This document shows, piece by piece, positions 17,201 through 25,084 of a stretch of 64,000 nt of DNA. Positions within the stretch are counted from its first letter, which is position 1. Each line of letters begins with the position of its first letter. The stretch spans positions 1 to 64,000 of the forward strand of contig NZ_VSSS01000052.1 of NCBI RefSeq assembly GCF_008123425.1, written 5' to 3'. This DNA is from Bradyrhizobium rifense (GTDB lineage: Bacteria > Pseudomonadota > Alphaproteobacteria > Rhizobiales > Xanthobacteraceae). A program made the translations under genes and the position numbers. The notes under the pieces were generated by a model. It did not search any database. It was not told the DNA's origin and saw nothing but the letters and a program-made list of their open reading frames with translations.

Positions 17201-18156
17201 CCGGGACTCATCTCCTGGCGGATTGCTTCCAAGGCCTGCGGAAAATGCCCGGCCCTGTGCATCAGTTGAATGCGAAGATAGGCCTTCTGACTCGCGAGGC
17301 TTGCCGGGAGCTGCTCCAAATCGCGGAGTGCCCGGCCGAGCCTGCCTTCGCTGATCCAGGCGTCCCATTGCCCGACGTGTTGCTCCAGGAAGACGTCGGG
17401 ATCTTCGTCGCGGCTTCCTGACAAAACCCCGCAGTTGTCGATCGACAGGAGCATATTCGAGAGATGCTCCCGGGTCGGGCTCAGTTCGTTTGCATCGAAC
17501 AGAACATATAATCTGCGTTCGCGCGCGGCTCTTGTGGCCGCGACAGCGAGGGCGTGCAGCTGCGGTACCCAAAAATCCTGGTTCAAGCGTGGAGCCTCGG
17601 CGCCGGGTGGGACGTAGGGCTGAACGGCTTCGTCGCGATAGCTTGCCGCTTCAGTCACAATGACAGCAGTTCTCTCGTGCTGCTGTTCGATGAGGCCGAC
17701 AACCGATGTGATCCGTCTGTCAGGAACAGCGGCGACCCGGAGCCGCTGTCGGAACCAATCCTGTTGGGCGGAAGACAACTCAGCTTCCGCCAGAACAGCG
17801 ATGGCCGCGAGCATCTCGCTTCTGGCTGTCTCAACCGAGTCCATTTCATTCGTGCCAGGCGGAACGATGATAAGAAATTCCCTGACCGCTCGTTTGCTAT
17901 CTTGGCCCACGAGGCCAGTGAGAGCGGCGGCCAAAATGCCCGCCCGGGTCGGCGGGTCGAATATTTCCAGCGTGAGAATATCGCTGCCGCGGAAGATATT
18001 GGGGTTTTGTTGAAGGGACGCGGCAAACCACCGAGCGAGATCTGATCGATCGTGCAAGACATCAAGGCCATTCAGGTCGGTATGCTGTTTCGGCTCGCGT
18101 TCAGCATCTTCGGAAGGAAGCGGACTGGGTACGGTTCCCTCTCGTTGATCGGACAT
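14254..18156 (-). CDS. TPR-CHAT caspase-like protease
   Basis: A ~1300-residue protein. Start ATG 18156 was preferred over TTG 18198 because GAGGAG lies about ten bases upstream. Residues ~230-1000 are almost entirely helical with TPR-like repeats (for example LARDLAEQALLNS, LAMAEVYHRGSNLLEALVAL-type stretches). The C-terminal ~200 residues are a CHAT domain: IAAHGS with catalytic-type His1164 and LFVCSGGRSD with Cys1205, ending in ARGLAMTIFGNASL. CHAT peptidases fused to TPR sensors act as proteases triggered by a partner, for example in CRISPR-linked and Avs-type defence. Neither a CRISPR array nor a Cas gene is present here, so the trigger is unknown. It is divergent from a DUF3800-like gene 95 bases away. 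Confidence 0.75.
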   Translation of the reverse strand: MSDQREGTVPSPLPSEDAEREPKQHTDLNGLDVLHDRSDLARWFAASLQQNPNIFRGSDILTLEIFDPPTRAGILAAALTGLVGQDSKRAVREFLIIVPPGTNEMDSVETARSEMLAAIAVLAEAELSSAQQDWFRQRLRVAAVPDRRITSVVGLIEQQHERTAVIVTEAASYRDEAVQPYVPPGAEAPRLNQDFWVPQLHALAVAATRAARERRLYVLFDANELSPTREHLSNMLLSIDNCGVLSGSRDEDPDVFLEQHVGQWDAWISEGRLGRALRDLEQLPASLASQKAYLRIQLMHRAGHFPQALEAIRQEMSPGHELSGSLRGKLARVAQDADASRLATELLTPAIDELNRLEEFESALGIAHDAGAAELEQRIADRLAALFADSPGLRIRKRRVLREAGDYAGVSASLAKESGAEARADFYKRLAQHLSTAGVPDYHSLIATGRGDVELTEALRLECVRDALRRQLIFHAFEFALPMPKTASLLSLWEDLLLQGLEQVFLLSGRGDRLVLPFDRVLIVIIALVGSLAADPANQRLRVRLVKLVEPSVSGTTGLALMAAVAMKLASQPVQATETIVPGKADLEWLEQQRDFLKSAFDWLKKEEPLVIGRTVLPKELVTEPADDVLCAVTQFLSYGPLNTSEDASSLQFWLTFAASIAPHSSAPDYDLRLIRLLAERLVGAGFNQLARDLAEQALLNSTSTPLRRRLGWFAMAEVYHRGSNLLEALVALACTFAADNKSDTEQIWQEMVALARLLRDCGLFSKARIAIANAREFIETLGLSERHRNRLDTLELQTRMREMSLKGESAAEFERLLGDVVQNGKDVLKYRELPEPVAAMLGQLLLTARSRGMAIPSDSDDIFAQLSHRMDGNAGFLVKTVSSDAVSAKDLLDLLKMRDKARYSEDIGYDLQNIATISRRVLTDDKYTQNAIETSFALELLADHGVAMPGWDEAAVPAPAPDRIEEPAGIACAISQDGLSIIQVGFDASGHLVRVAAVDGQLQTPVREPDEVFNLERFARWSSEYPYAYGIDENTANLFYTTTADLRLSWLPDGPVIVVADASVQLFPPNLFYVDNEFAGRTRPIAAAPSLAWLRAARARGPIGDGRLCAWISTVASQSESQTLSMIAQRLEPAFNDHGFIVDNGPELPAAFKGATMAVIAAHGSIHSEGRYFQLVSDEGMLKITAADLAAALRNVDVVILFVCSGGRSDKHPAANTTIGLARQILDRGCQAVIASPWPLDARVPSHWLPAFLEQWQAAQPLNEANFAANKVVDQRFAQDPARGLAMTIFGNASLRRAS

Positions 18157-18250
18157 GTATTCGAACTCCTCGTCAACCTTGAAGGCTGATGCCGACAACC
18201 GCCTTGTTTCGGATGCCGCCGAAGCCTAGAACGAATGCTCAGGCACCACC

Positions 18251-19159
18251 ATGAAGTTTTCATTCGATCCAGATTTGATCGCCAGGGCCCGTCAGATTAT
18301 TCTCCACGAGCCAAATCTCAACGTGCTCAAGCCTGAGCACGAGGGCCAATATTCGCCTCTGGTTGTGGCCATCCAAACAGAGCTGAAGAAGCGTGAAGCC
18401 GTGGGCCTGCTGCTGTTGCCGGACCTGAGTGCGCTTGCCAATACCACCGTCGGAATCTTCTCCGACTATGGTTGTGAGGACAGTGCCAGCAATTATCTGA
18501 CGTATTCCTTCTTGATGTGCGCCTGGGGTTCGTTGGCCACATTTTGGAGAGAAATGAAAAAGCACCGCGAAATTAGCGGGCTTGACGTCAAAGAAATCGA
18601 ATTCAAGGACTTCGGGATGGGCCTTATGCGCAAGGCCCTGCCAGGCTACCTCGACCTGCTGAATGGGTACGTGCCGGGACTACTCTTCACTGTAGTTGTG
18701 GACAAACGGATTGTCTCACTGTTTGGCCCTCAAAACCGGGCAACGGGCGAGGCCTTGACTAAGATGCTCGAGGAACACGGACTCAAGCTTAAGCCGGAGA
18801 TTGCAGAAAAGGCGCTTCGCGTCGTTCATGCGGCCGCGTTTTTGATCGGGCTGCTTGGGCATGAAGGCCAGAAGATTTTCTGGATGTCCGACCATGACGC
18901 GATTTGCCCAGACTTGGGCGCGCACAACCGTTTACTCGCCTTATTCCAAAACGTCCTCGGCCTTTATACTGACCGCCAGATTTGTCTGATAGGGGGTGCG
19001 CTGCCTTTCAGCGAGCGGAGCACCGACTATCTCGACCTGCTGAGTGCGGCCGACATCGTTGCCGGCTCGGTCGGTCAATATTTTACGAGCCGCGACGATC
19101 TAGGCGAGAAAGATGCTCGCGTCAAAGAAGGGGCCGAGAAGGTTCTCGTATGGCTCTGA
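18251..19159 (+). CDS. DUF3800-like protein, first of two
   Basis: 302 residues, transcribed away from the CHAT gene. It has the layout of a DUF3800/RNase H-like protein: TVGIFSDYG with a candidate Asp, a conserved-looking EIEFKDFGMG, VVVDKRI, WMSDHDAI and the closing LLSAADIVAGSVGQYF. The last resembles the C-terminal AD..AG motif of DUF3800. The assignment is weak because the usual D-E-S motif is not exact. A role with the CHAT protein or the downstream gene is inferred from position only. Confidence 0.4.
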   Translation: MKFSFDPDLIARARQIILHEPNLNVLKPEHEGQYSPLVVAIQTELKKREAVGLLLLPDLSALANTTVGIFSDYGCEDSASNYLTYSFLMCAWGSLATFWREMKKHREISGLDVKEIEFKDFGMGLMRKALPGYLDLLNGYVPGLLFTVVVDKRIVSLFGPQNRATGEALTKMLEEHGLKLKPEIAEKALRVVHAAAFLIGLLGHEGQKIFWMSDHDAICPDLGAHNRLLALFQNVLGLYTDRQICLIGGALPFSERSTDYLDLLSAADIVAGSVGQYFTSRDDLGEKDARVKEGAEKVLVWL

Positions 19160-19329
19160 CATGACGGGCTCGCGCTGAAGAAAATGTGCATCCAGCTCGG
19201 TTTTGGCGACGACGGTACGATCCGCTTCGGTGTTATCGAGTTCACCCCAAAGCAAACGCCGGCTAACGTCACCTTCCTGCCTATCCACCTCTGCCGTTAG
19301 TTCCGGCGCCCCCGGGGAAAACTCATTAT

Positions 19330-20490
19330 ATGTGGGAGCGTGAAAGCTCGGAGGATAGATTTGTGGATGTCGATGAGTTCAGAGAGTCTCAAATACGGAT
19401 GTACGGGCTCGCCGGGGTCAACGATGGCTATACATTCTATCACGACGAGACGAATAATATTCGCAAGCTGCGTGTCGACGCTCAAGGGTTGAACATCGCA
19501 GAGCTGAAGGTCTTCGTTTTGGGTGGCGTTGTGCATGAAGGGCCGCCACGCTCCATCGACATTCAGCCTTTGCGGGCCGCAATGCGTATTCAAAAGACAG
19601 CCCCTGAAATCAAACTCGAACATGTTGCGAAAGGCGACTTTCTGAGGGTGCTCGAGTCTGCGAAGATGACGACCTTCCTTCGTTGGATCACCGACAACGG
19701 GTTCATGATTCACTATCATGAACTCGATCCAATCTACTGGTCGATCGTCGATATCATCGATTCAATTCTGTTTAAGCTAGGTGATGCCTGGCTGCTCCAC
19801 TACCATGCGTTACTAAAGAGCGACCTGGTTGCCGTGCTGAGAAGAGATCTTTCAGCTACGATCGGCCTATTCTATCGCTACGGATATCCCGGCCTGGGTC
19901 CCGAAAGTCGCAAGCCGCTCCTGAACGAGCTTATCGCTATCCTGGAGCTCAATAGCGCCGTGCTGCCGGCACAAAATGCTACAATCTTGAAGCAGGTACT
20001 GAAGGCCGGCCGAGGGCTCGATAGTCTCGAATTCATTGAAGGCTATCCGTCCAACCTGCTGCTCGACAACTTTAGCGTTTTCTATCAGGGCCGCATCGCC
20101 GTATTCAAACACGCCAGCCATGTCCTCGACATGGAGCCGTCGATCCAGACGGAGTTTCTGCAGACGCCGCTTACCAGCAATGGCAGACCGGTCACGCATT
20201 ATCGCTTTGCGGATTCGAAGGCCGAACCCGGCATCCTGCTCGCAGACGTCGTCGTGGGGACGCTGGGCAAAATGCACAGCTATTTCACGGAAACGCCGTC
20301 GGACGAGGTAGCGGCAGATCGAGCGAACCTGACTGGCACGGCCTTGCAGAACGCGGAGCTTCTTCGCGATCTCATTGATGCTTCACAGCAAGCCAACATT
20401 GCCTTTCTGCATCATGTTTCCAGCATGCACGATCGCGAGAAGGCGGATCTATTTCTGCGCTTCAAGGATGGTGCCTATTCCGGCCGCTAA
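19330..20490 (+). CDS. DUF3800-like protein, second of two
   Basis: 386 residues. YTFYHDETNNIRKL (acidic pair), FVLGGVV, IKLEHVAKGDFLRVL, HYHELD and ADSKAEPGILLADVVVGTLG follow the order seen in DUF3800 proteins, which are thought to be RNase H-fold enzymes and often sit next to defence genes. The start may be ATG 19330 or the in-frame ATG 19399; the motifs begin after both. The 170 bases before it contain no clear gene. Confidence 0.5.
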   Translation: MWERESSEDRFVDVDEFRESQIRMYGLAGVNDGYTFYHDETNNIRKLRVDAQGLNIAELKVFVLGGVVHEGPPRSIDIQPLRAAMRIQKTAPEIKLEHVAKGDFLRVLESAKMTTFLRWITDNGFMIHYHELDPIYWSIVDIIDSILFKLGDAWLLHYHALLKSDLVAVLRRDLSATIGLFYRYGYPGLGPESRKPLLNELIAILELNSAVLPAQNATILKQVLKAGRGLDSLEFIEGYPSNLLLDNFSVFYQGRIAVFKHASHVLDMEPSIQTEFLQTPLTSNGRPVTHYRFADSKAEPGILLADVVVGTLGKMHSYFTETPSDEVAADRANLTGTALQNAELLRDLIDASQQANIAFLHHVSSMHDREKADLFLRFKDGAYSGR

Positions 20491-21166
20491 CATCCGCCGC
20501 AGTCACGTCAACCAGTTCGATTGCTCCCGGCTTCAAAGAGTTCGAAGTCGCCCCTAGCCAAAGCTCACTTCGGCGAGTCGATACGTCGCTTCAAGGTTCT
20601 CGTGGGGATCGCCTTGCCGCTCGCGCCATCGTTCTTGCGGGCCATCTACTCAATTCCCTCGTTCGGGAATCGCGAAATTCGCCGTCAACGTTTGCCCCTA
20701 GATACCAGCAAAAATACCAGCAAAACGATCGGCTGCAGCGGCGCTTCCGCGAACTTTTACTAACGTTTTCAAATGCGCCGACCAAGTTCTACTGAAAAAT
20801 CAGGAATCGAACCAGAGCCACAAGATATTGTTATTACTTGTGTTTTATACTTGGGTGCCCCTTGCCGGAATCGAACCGACGACAAAAAGGTCATTCTCGC
20901 GGTCTTAAGTTGGGGCGTCGCGTACAAGTGGTCGCGGCACGAGTCTTTGCGAGTCGGCCGTCTCCAACGGCCCCGCTTGGTCGCCGGGCTTGCTCCGACT
21001 CCGGCCAAACGCATTGACCTTCCGAAGATTCCAACGCCCTAGCAAGCGCTGTTCTCGTAGAGTAACTCCGCAACGAAATCGCAACGAATTGGGTGAAACG
21101 AACGTGAACAAAACGGGATGGGAACGACTGCCACAGCACAAACATCAATAACTTAGAACATGCCCA
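20491..21166. other. Gene-free island edge with tRNA-like debris
   Basis: No supportable gene. The stretch is AT-richer than its surroundings. It carries a short direct repeat (ATACCAGCAAAA at about 20702-20725) and two minus-strand T-arm-like motifs GGTTCGATTCC (near 20807-20817 and 20867-20877). It ends at the tRNA-Pro fragment. This fits the end of an integrated element. Confidence 0.5.
20854..20890 (-). other. tRNA-Thr-like 3' fragment
   Basis: On the minus strand the bases read TGTCGTCGGTTCGATTCCGG then CAAGGGGCACC. This is a T-arm (stem GTCGG/CCGGC, loop TTCGATT) followed by the 3' acceptor strand of a tRNA like alphaproteobacterial tRNA-Thr. No 5' half or D-arm matches next to it. It is likely an old attachment-site fragment. 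Confidence 0.45.
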
Positions 21167-21216
21167 CTGCGTTCGGGACGCAGGGGTCGCAGGTTCGAAT
21201 CCTGCCACTCCGACCA
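21167..21216 (+). other. tRNA-Pro(CGG) 3' fragment: probable attR of the genomic island
   Basis: The anticodon arm CTGCG-TTCGGGA-CGCAG (anticodon CGG at 21174-21176), variable loop, T-arm GCAGG-TTCGAAT-CCTGC, acceptor strand CACTCCG and an encoded ACCA are all present and perfectly paired. The 5' half (a CGGAGTG acceptor strand and the D-arm) is absent upstream. A 3' tRNA piece in this orientation is the typical duplication produced when a tyrosine integrase inserts an element at a tRNA gene, so the element lies to the left. Confidence 0.75.
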
Positions 21217-21438
21217 TTATCCCAAAATTGACGTTTTCCGGAGGCTTGGCGGACCGGCCGCCAGCGCCTCGGGAGCGCCTTTTTGCAACGATTTTCGGGG
21301 CGGGTCCACGGCCGATTTGGCGGGGCAGGGCGGCCTGAGCCCGCGGCATGGCTCGCGGATTGACGCTCGCGGTCAATGACGTCTCGCGGATCGCGCCGGG
21401 CCCGGATCCCTGACTCTGATCGGTGTTCATCCAACGCA

Positions 21439-21468
21439 AACGGCGCGGTCGAGATCGACCGCGCCGTT
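21439..21468 (-). terminator. Hairpin downstream of the small exported protein gene
   Basis: A 14-bp perfect inverted repeat, AACGGCGCGGTCGA / TCGACCGCGCCGTT, lies seven bases beyond the stop of the minus-strand gene at 21476. On that strand the stem is followed by TTT, so it is a likely intrinsic terminator with a weak T-run. Confidence 0.55.
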
Positions 21469-21475
21469 GTGATCT

Positions 21476-21784
21476 TCAGTACTGGGCTTCAGTACTGGTA
21501 GGGTGCGTAAGCGGTGCGCCCCAGCGGGGCTCGTCATATCCGTAACCGGGCCCCCAATTGCCGTAGGTGTTGGTTTGATGCCAACCACCGATGGGACGGC
21601 ATTGACCGACGCCGGCCATCAACTGGCCGCCGTTCATGGCCGGACCGGCGGCGCCGACAGCGTCTCCACCCGGTGGGGTGCACCCACCCGGACCGCGTCC
21701 CGCGGCGAGGCTGGGGGTTGCTGCCGCGAGCGGCAAAATCGCGGCCATCAGTACGGCCGCGCTCACAAGTTTCATACGTCTCAT
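21476..21784 (-). CDS. Small exported glycine-rich protein
   Basis: 102 residues from ATG 21784 (GGAGA eight bases upstream). The N-terminus MRRMKLVSAAVLMAAILPLA followed by ATPSLAAG is a signal peptide with an AxA-type cleavage site. The mature part is rich in Gly, Pro, Tyr and Trp (GRGPGGCTPPGGD, TNTYGNWGPGYGYDEPRWG). I know of no function. A hairpin terminator follows the gene. Confidence 0.6.
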   Translation of the reverse strand: MRRMKLVSAAVLMAAILPLAAATPSLAAGRGPGGCTPPGGDAVGAAGPAMNGGQLMAGVGQCRPIGGWHQTNTYGNWGPGYGYDEPRWGAPLTHPTSTEAQY

Positions 21785-21946
21785 GGTTGTCTCCATGTCT
21801 GGTTTCGACAGGAGGCCCAATCCCCTGCTGCCTTAAGGCGTTCCGTGCGGGAGGATCGCGATTTCGCGAGCAACATCGGTTTCTTCAGGTTTTCGCGGCA
21901 CACGGCGATCCATTTCACGCGAGTGTGTCCTCGCGAGCGCGCGCCA

Positions 21947-22273
21947 TCATCTGCGCGTCACCAGCACGCCCAGCAAAAACGCCACCATCAGCGACGGCAG
22001 CGGGGCCTCTCGCACCATGCCGCGGACAATGTCCGGCCAGCGCGGCTCGGGGACCAGTTTCGGCGACCTGATTTGAGCTGCCGGCACGATGCCCCACTCT
22101 GACGCAAGTTCGGCGATCTCGCTTGAGGCCAGGCGCACGCCGTCGCGGACGCGGAAGATCGCGGCGTCTGCGCGTTCGCGCGGTGCAAGCGGCATCACCG
22201 TCGCGACCGCCGTGCGCAACGTCATCTCGCCAAAGCCTTGCAGCCTCACCGATTCCTCGGGGTCGGACGTCAT
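21947..22273 (-). CDS. Hypothetical protein with C-terminal membrane anchor
   Basis: 108 residues from ATG 22273 (MTSDPEESVRLQGFGEMTLR). A charged soluble part ends in a single hydrophobic helix (SLMVAFLLGVLVTRR), suggesting a tail-anchored inner-membrane protein. It is preceded 10 bases upstream by a 37-residue membrane microprotein on the same strand, so the two are probably one transcript. No family recognised. Confidence 0.55.
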   Translation of the reverse strand: MTSDPEESVRLQGFGEMTLRTAVATVMPLAPRERADAAIFRVRDGVRLASSEIAELASEWGIVPAAQIRSPKLVPEPRWPDIVRGMVREAPLPSLMVAFLLGVLVTRR

Positions 22274-22283
22274 GCGAATTTCC

Positions 22284-22397
22284 TCACAGCGCGAAGTGGT
22301 GCGCGATGGTGAAGGCCGCCGTCGCGCACAGGACCAGCGTGGAAACCGCGCCGGCCACACCGCGCGGGAGATGGGCTCGCGTCAGGTGCCTGGTCAT
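22284..22397 (-). CDS. 37-residue membrane microprotein
   Basis: ATG 22397 has GGAG about eight bases upstream and opens MTRHLTRAHLPRGVAGAVST, then LVLCATAAFTIAHHFAL and stop. This is one transmembrane helix with a basic N-terminus. It ends ten bases before the next gene on the same strand, which suits a small operon. The function is unknown. Confidence 0.45.
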   Translation of the reverse strand: MTRHLTRAHLPRGVAGAVSTLVLCATAAFTIAHHFAL

Positions 22398-22501
22398 GAT
22401 TGTGCTCCATGCTCTCCATGGAAAATGGCGGGGCTGAGCGTTGGTTCCTTGGATCTTTGGCATATGACAGCTGGAGCCTGCCGGGAGGGCTCGGCCTGCA
22501 T

Positions 22502-22607
22502 GGTTCGAGACGCCCGCTTTGGCGGGCTCCTCACCATGAGGGTCTGATATCTCGCCGCAAAACGTGCCCTCATCCTGAGGGCCCGCCGCAGGCGGGCGTC
22601 TCGAAGG
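22502..22607. repeat. Long imperfect palindromic repeat
   Basis: Arms of about 41 bases at 22502-22542 and 22567-22607 are near reverse complements (CGAGACGCCCGC... against ...GCGGGCGTCTCG), each containing its own small GC-rich hairpin. The CCTCATCCTGAGG core resembles the element at 29061-29195, so it is probably one member of a dispersed palindromic family. Confidence 0.6.
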
Positions 22608-22632
22608 ATGGGCCGCGGGCGAACATCCTGCC

Positions 22633-23280
22633 TCAAGCCCCGCAATCGTCTCCGCGCACGGAGCGCAGCGCCGAGAGCAGGCCCACCAGCTCCGCCTGGC
22701 CGCGGACGCCGGTCTTGGCGAAGACGCGGCGCAAATGGGTCTTGACCGTATTCGGTGAAATCTCGAGCCGGATCCCGATGGTGGACACGGAGTGGCCGAG
22801 CGAGGCCTGCAGCGCGACCTGCGCCTCAGCCCTGGTCAGCTTGTAGGCGTCCATAATCCATTGCGGCGGCAACGTGGGTGGCCGGGCCGGATCGAGCATG
22901 AAGATGATCGCCGCGCTGTCGTGATCCCCGAGCTTCGCGAAGCCGTCGAGGGAGCGGCCCTGCGCCGGCGTCACCAGAATGGTGATGAGGCGCCCGTCGC
23001 CTGGATGGGGGATGGCCATGGTGCCGCCGGGCGCGCCTGATAGCGCCGAGCGGGTCATGCGGTCGAATTGCCGTGCGGAGGCCGGCCATGCGCTCGACAG
23101 CGTCCGGCCGCGCAAAGCCAGCGCGCCGTCATTCGTCATCGCACGGAAGGCCTTGTTGGCAAACTGGACGTGGAGCCTGCGATCGAGCAGGGCCACGCCG
23201 GCCGAGAGATGGTCCAGAACCGCCGGTACGGCGTGAAAATCGGTATCCGGAAAAAGATTTACAATTTCACTGGTGCGCAT
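22633..23280 (-). CDS. LuxR-family regulator with PAS-like sensor
   Basis: 215 residues from ATG 23280. The N-terminal ~130 residues look like a PAS fold (HLSAGVALLDRRLHVQFANK, then AFRAMT). The C-terminal HTH (YKLTRAEAQVALQASLGHSV, IGIRLEISPNTVKTHLRRVF, KTGVRGQAELVGLL) is LuxR/GerE type. It is likely a transcriptional regulator responding to a small ligand. No receiver domain is present. The neighbours give no clear target. Confidence 0.7.
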   Translation of the reverse strand: MRTSEIVNLFPDTDFHAVPAVLDHLSAGVALLDRRLHVQFANKAFRAMTNDGALALRGRTLSSAWPASARQFDRMTRSALSGAPGGTMAIPHPGDGRLITILVTPAQGRSLDGFAKLGDHDSAAIIFMLDPARPPTLPPQWIMDAYKLTRAEAQVALQASLGHSVSTIGIRLEISPNTVKTHLRRVFAKTGVRGQAELVGLLSALRSVRGDDCGA

Positions 23281-23424
23281 CTCGCATGCGCTCCTTTCAA
23301 CGCCGCGACGAGCGGCGGGGCAATGTCGCAACTAAACAACGAAACGCTTGCACCGGCCATCGCACCGCGAGTGCAGTCCTGGCCAAAGATGGAGTAAATC
23401 CGGCCAAAGATTGCAATCGGAAGT

Positions 23425-24432
23425 TTAAATGACGTCGCGCGCCGCTTCGTTCTTCTGAAACTGTGCCCGATACCATTGCGGTGTCACGCCTAGCCGACGG
23501 ACGAAGGCGCGCCGCAGGCTGTGCACGGAGCCGAAACCGCATCGTTTTGCGACAGTCTGGGCGGGAAGGTCGGTGTCCTCGATCTGACGCCGGGCCTCGT
23601 CGAGACGGATCCGCTCGACATATTCGCGCGGTGTCTCGTGGAGCTCGTCGACGAACAGCCGGCGAAAATTCCGCTCGCTCATCCCGACATGGGCCGCGAG
23701 CGCCTCCGCGCTGAGATCCTCGGCGAGGTGCGCGAGTGCCCATTCCTGCGCCTTGCGGAGGGCGGGAACCGCGCTGAACTGCGCCTGAAGATGTGTCGAG
23801 AACTGCGATTGTCCGCCCGGGCGCTTCAGGAACACCACCAGGCTGCGGGCGACGCGCAGCGCAAAGGTTCGCCCGTGATCTTCCTCGATCAAGGCAAGCG
23901 CGAGATCGATCCCGGCGGTGATGCCCGCGGACGTATAGGTCTGGCCATCGCGCACGAAAATGCTGTCGATATCGAGCGTCGTTGCCGGATAATTCTGCGC
24001 GAAAGACGGTGCCAGCGCCCAATGCGTGGTCGCGCGTTTGCCGTCGAGAAGGCCGGCCGCAGCGAGCGGAAAAGCGCCGGTGCAGATCGAGCCGTGCCGT
24101 CGCGCGCGCGGGGCCGCTTCGCGCAGCCAGCCTGTCAGCGCCGGGTCGCGCAGCGCGGCGACGTGGCCATATCCGCCCGCGACCAGAAGCGTGTCGATCG
24201 GGCCAGCGAGATCGGCGAGCGCGGCGTTGGGAACGATGGAAAACCCCAGCGATGTCGTGATCGGATCGGCGGTCACAGCGGCGACCGACAGACGGTACAG
24301 GCCGCGCCCGGCAAGTGCATTCGCCATGGCGAATGCTTCCAGCGGGCCGCACACGTCCATCGCCATGATATCCGGATAGACGAGAACGACGATGTGACGT
24401 TCAGGGCTGGCCGAAGCAGCGGGCGTGCTCAT
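23425..24432 (-). CDS. GlxA-type AraC-family transcriptional regulator
   Basis: 335 residues. The N-terminal ~190 residues are a DJ-1/PfpI-like domain (VLVYPDIMAMDVCGPLEAFA, LLVAGGYG, GSICTGAFPLAAAGLL with the nucleophile-elbow Cys). The C-terminal part carries two AraC helix-turn-helix motifs (LSAEALAAHVGMSERNFRRL and TVAKRCGFGSVHSLRRAFVR). Proteins of this layout regulate amine, arginine or betaine catabolism. The adjacent genes do not identify the target here. Confidence 0.85.
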   Translation of the reverse strand: MSTPAASASPERHIVVLVYPDIMAMDVCGPLEAFAMANALAGRGLYRLSVAAVTADPITTSLGFSIVPNAALADLAGPIDTLLVAGGYGHVAALRDPALTGWLREAAPRARRHGSICTGAFPLAAAGLLDGKRATTHWALAPSFAQNYPATTLDIDSIFVRDGQTYTSAGITAGIDLALALIEEDHGRTFALRVARSLVVFLKRPGGQSQFSTHLQAQFSAVPALRKAQEWALAHLAEDLSAEALAAHVGMSERNFRRLFVDELHETPREYVERIRLDEARRQIEDTDLPAQTVAKRCGFGSVHSLRRAFVRRLGVTPQWYRAQFQKNEAARDVI

Positions 24433-24613
24433 GGCTTGGTCAATTTCTGCGATGTGCGGTCACGATCTTGTAGTCGGTGTCCCGCCATCGCGAAGACGAG
24501 CGCGCGCTCGCTCCCGAGACGTGCAGGTACCTAATGAACGTCCAAGATGTGGCTGGATTGTGCACAAAGCCGGGCGCGCTGCGGATCACGAATCCGTTGC
24601 GGCCTGCCGCTGT

Positions 24614-24838
24614 CTATTTTCGCAGCAATTCTCGCAACGCCGCCGTCGCCTCGGCGCAGCGGATGTCGTCGATCTCCCGCGACAGGCTGAGCGCGCTCGA
24701 TTTCAGCTCTTCGACCTTCCAGCTCTCGGGATGTTGGCTTTCAAGCTGATTCAGTCGCTTGTTCAAATCGTCCAATCTGGACTGAAGCTGCCCGATGCTG
24801 GCGGCTCCATTCACGTTCCAAACGCGCTGTGCACGCAT
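24614..24838 (-). CDS. Small coiled-coil protein
   Basis: 74 residues. ATG 24838 was chosen over 24844 because AGGGGA then sits six bases upstream. The middle has a heptad-like pattern (IGQLQSRLDDLNKRLNQLES), predicting a short coiled coil. It has no family that I recognise. Confidence 0.5.
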   Translation of the reverse strand: MRAQRVWNVNGAASIGQLQSRLDDLNKRLNQLESQHPESWKVEELKSSALSLSREIDDIRCAEATAALRELLRK

Positions 24839-25084
24839 CGTCATTCCCCTGACTTGTCTCACGGCGTTGTGAGCAGGGTTCGTGGCCGCAATGGGCGTTT
24901 CTTTTGTCCGGTCTTAGATCGTCGGGAACCGTTGCAGATTGGCAACGAAAATCCCCGTCGGCCGCTCGCAATCGATCGAGTACCGTCGCGCTCTTCGCGC
25001 TAGGGTTGATCGGTGTCGTGCGCCGGGGACCACGCTTGCCGGCCGAACCGGCTGGTGCCGGCTCGGCTGTCCGGATCCTGATGG

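Noticed and set aside
19184..19300. 38-codon frame between the two DUF3800-like genes
   Set aside because: Reasonable composition but no ribosome site, family or conserved context; not enough to call a gene.
21137..21216. A complete tRNA-Pro gene
   Set aside because: The 5' acceptor strand and D-arm are not present upstream of the anticodon arm, so only the 3' part is there.
20773..21439. Frames reading APCRNRTDD and GRIRTCDP
   Set aside because: These are the well-known false peptides obtained by translating tRNA genes or fragments.
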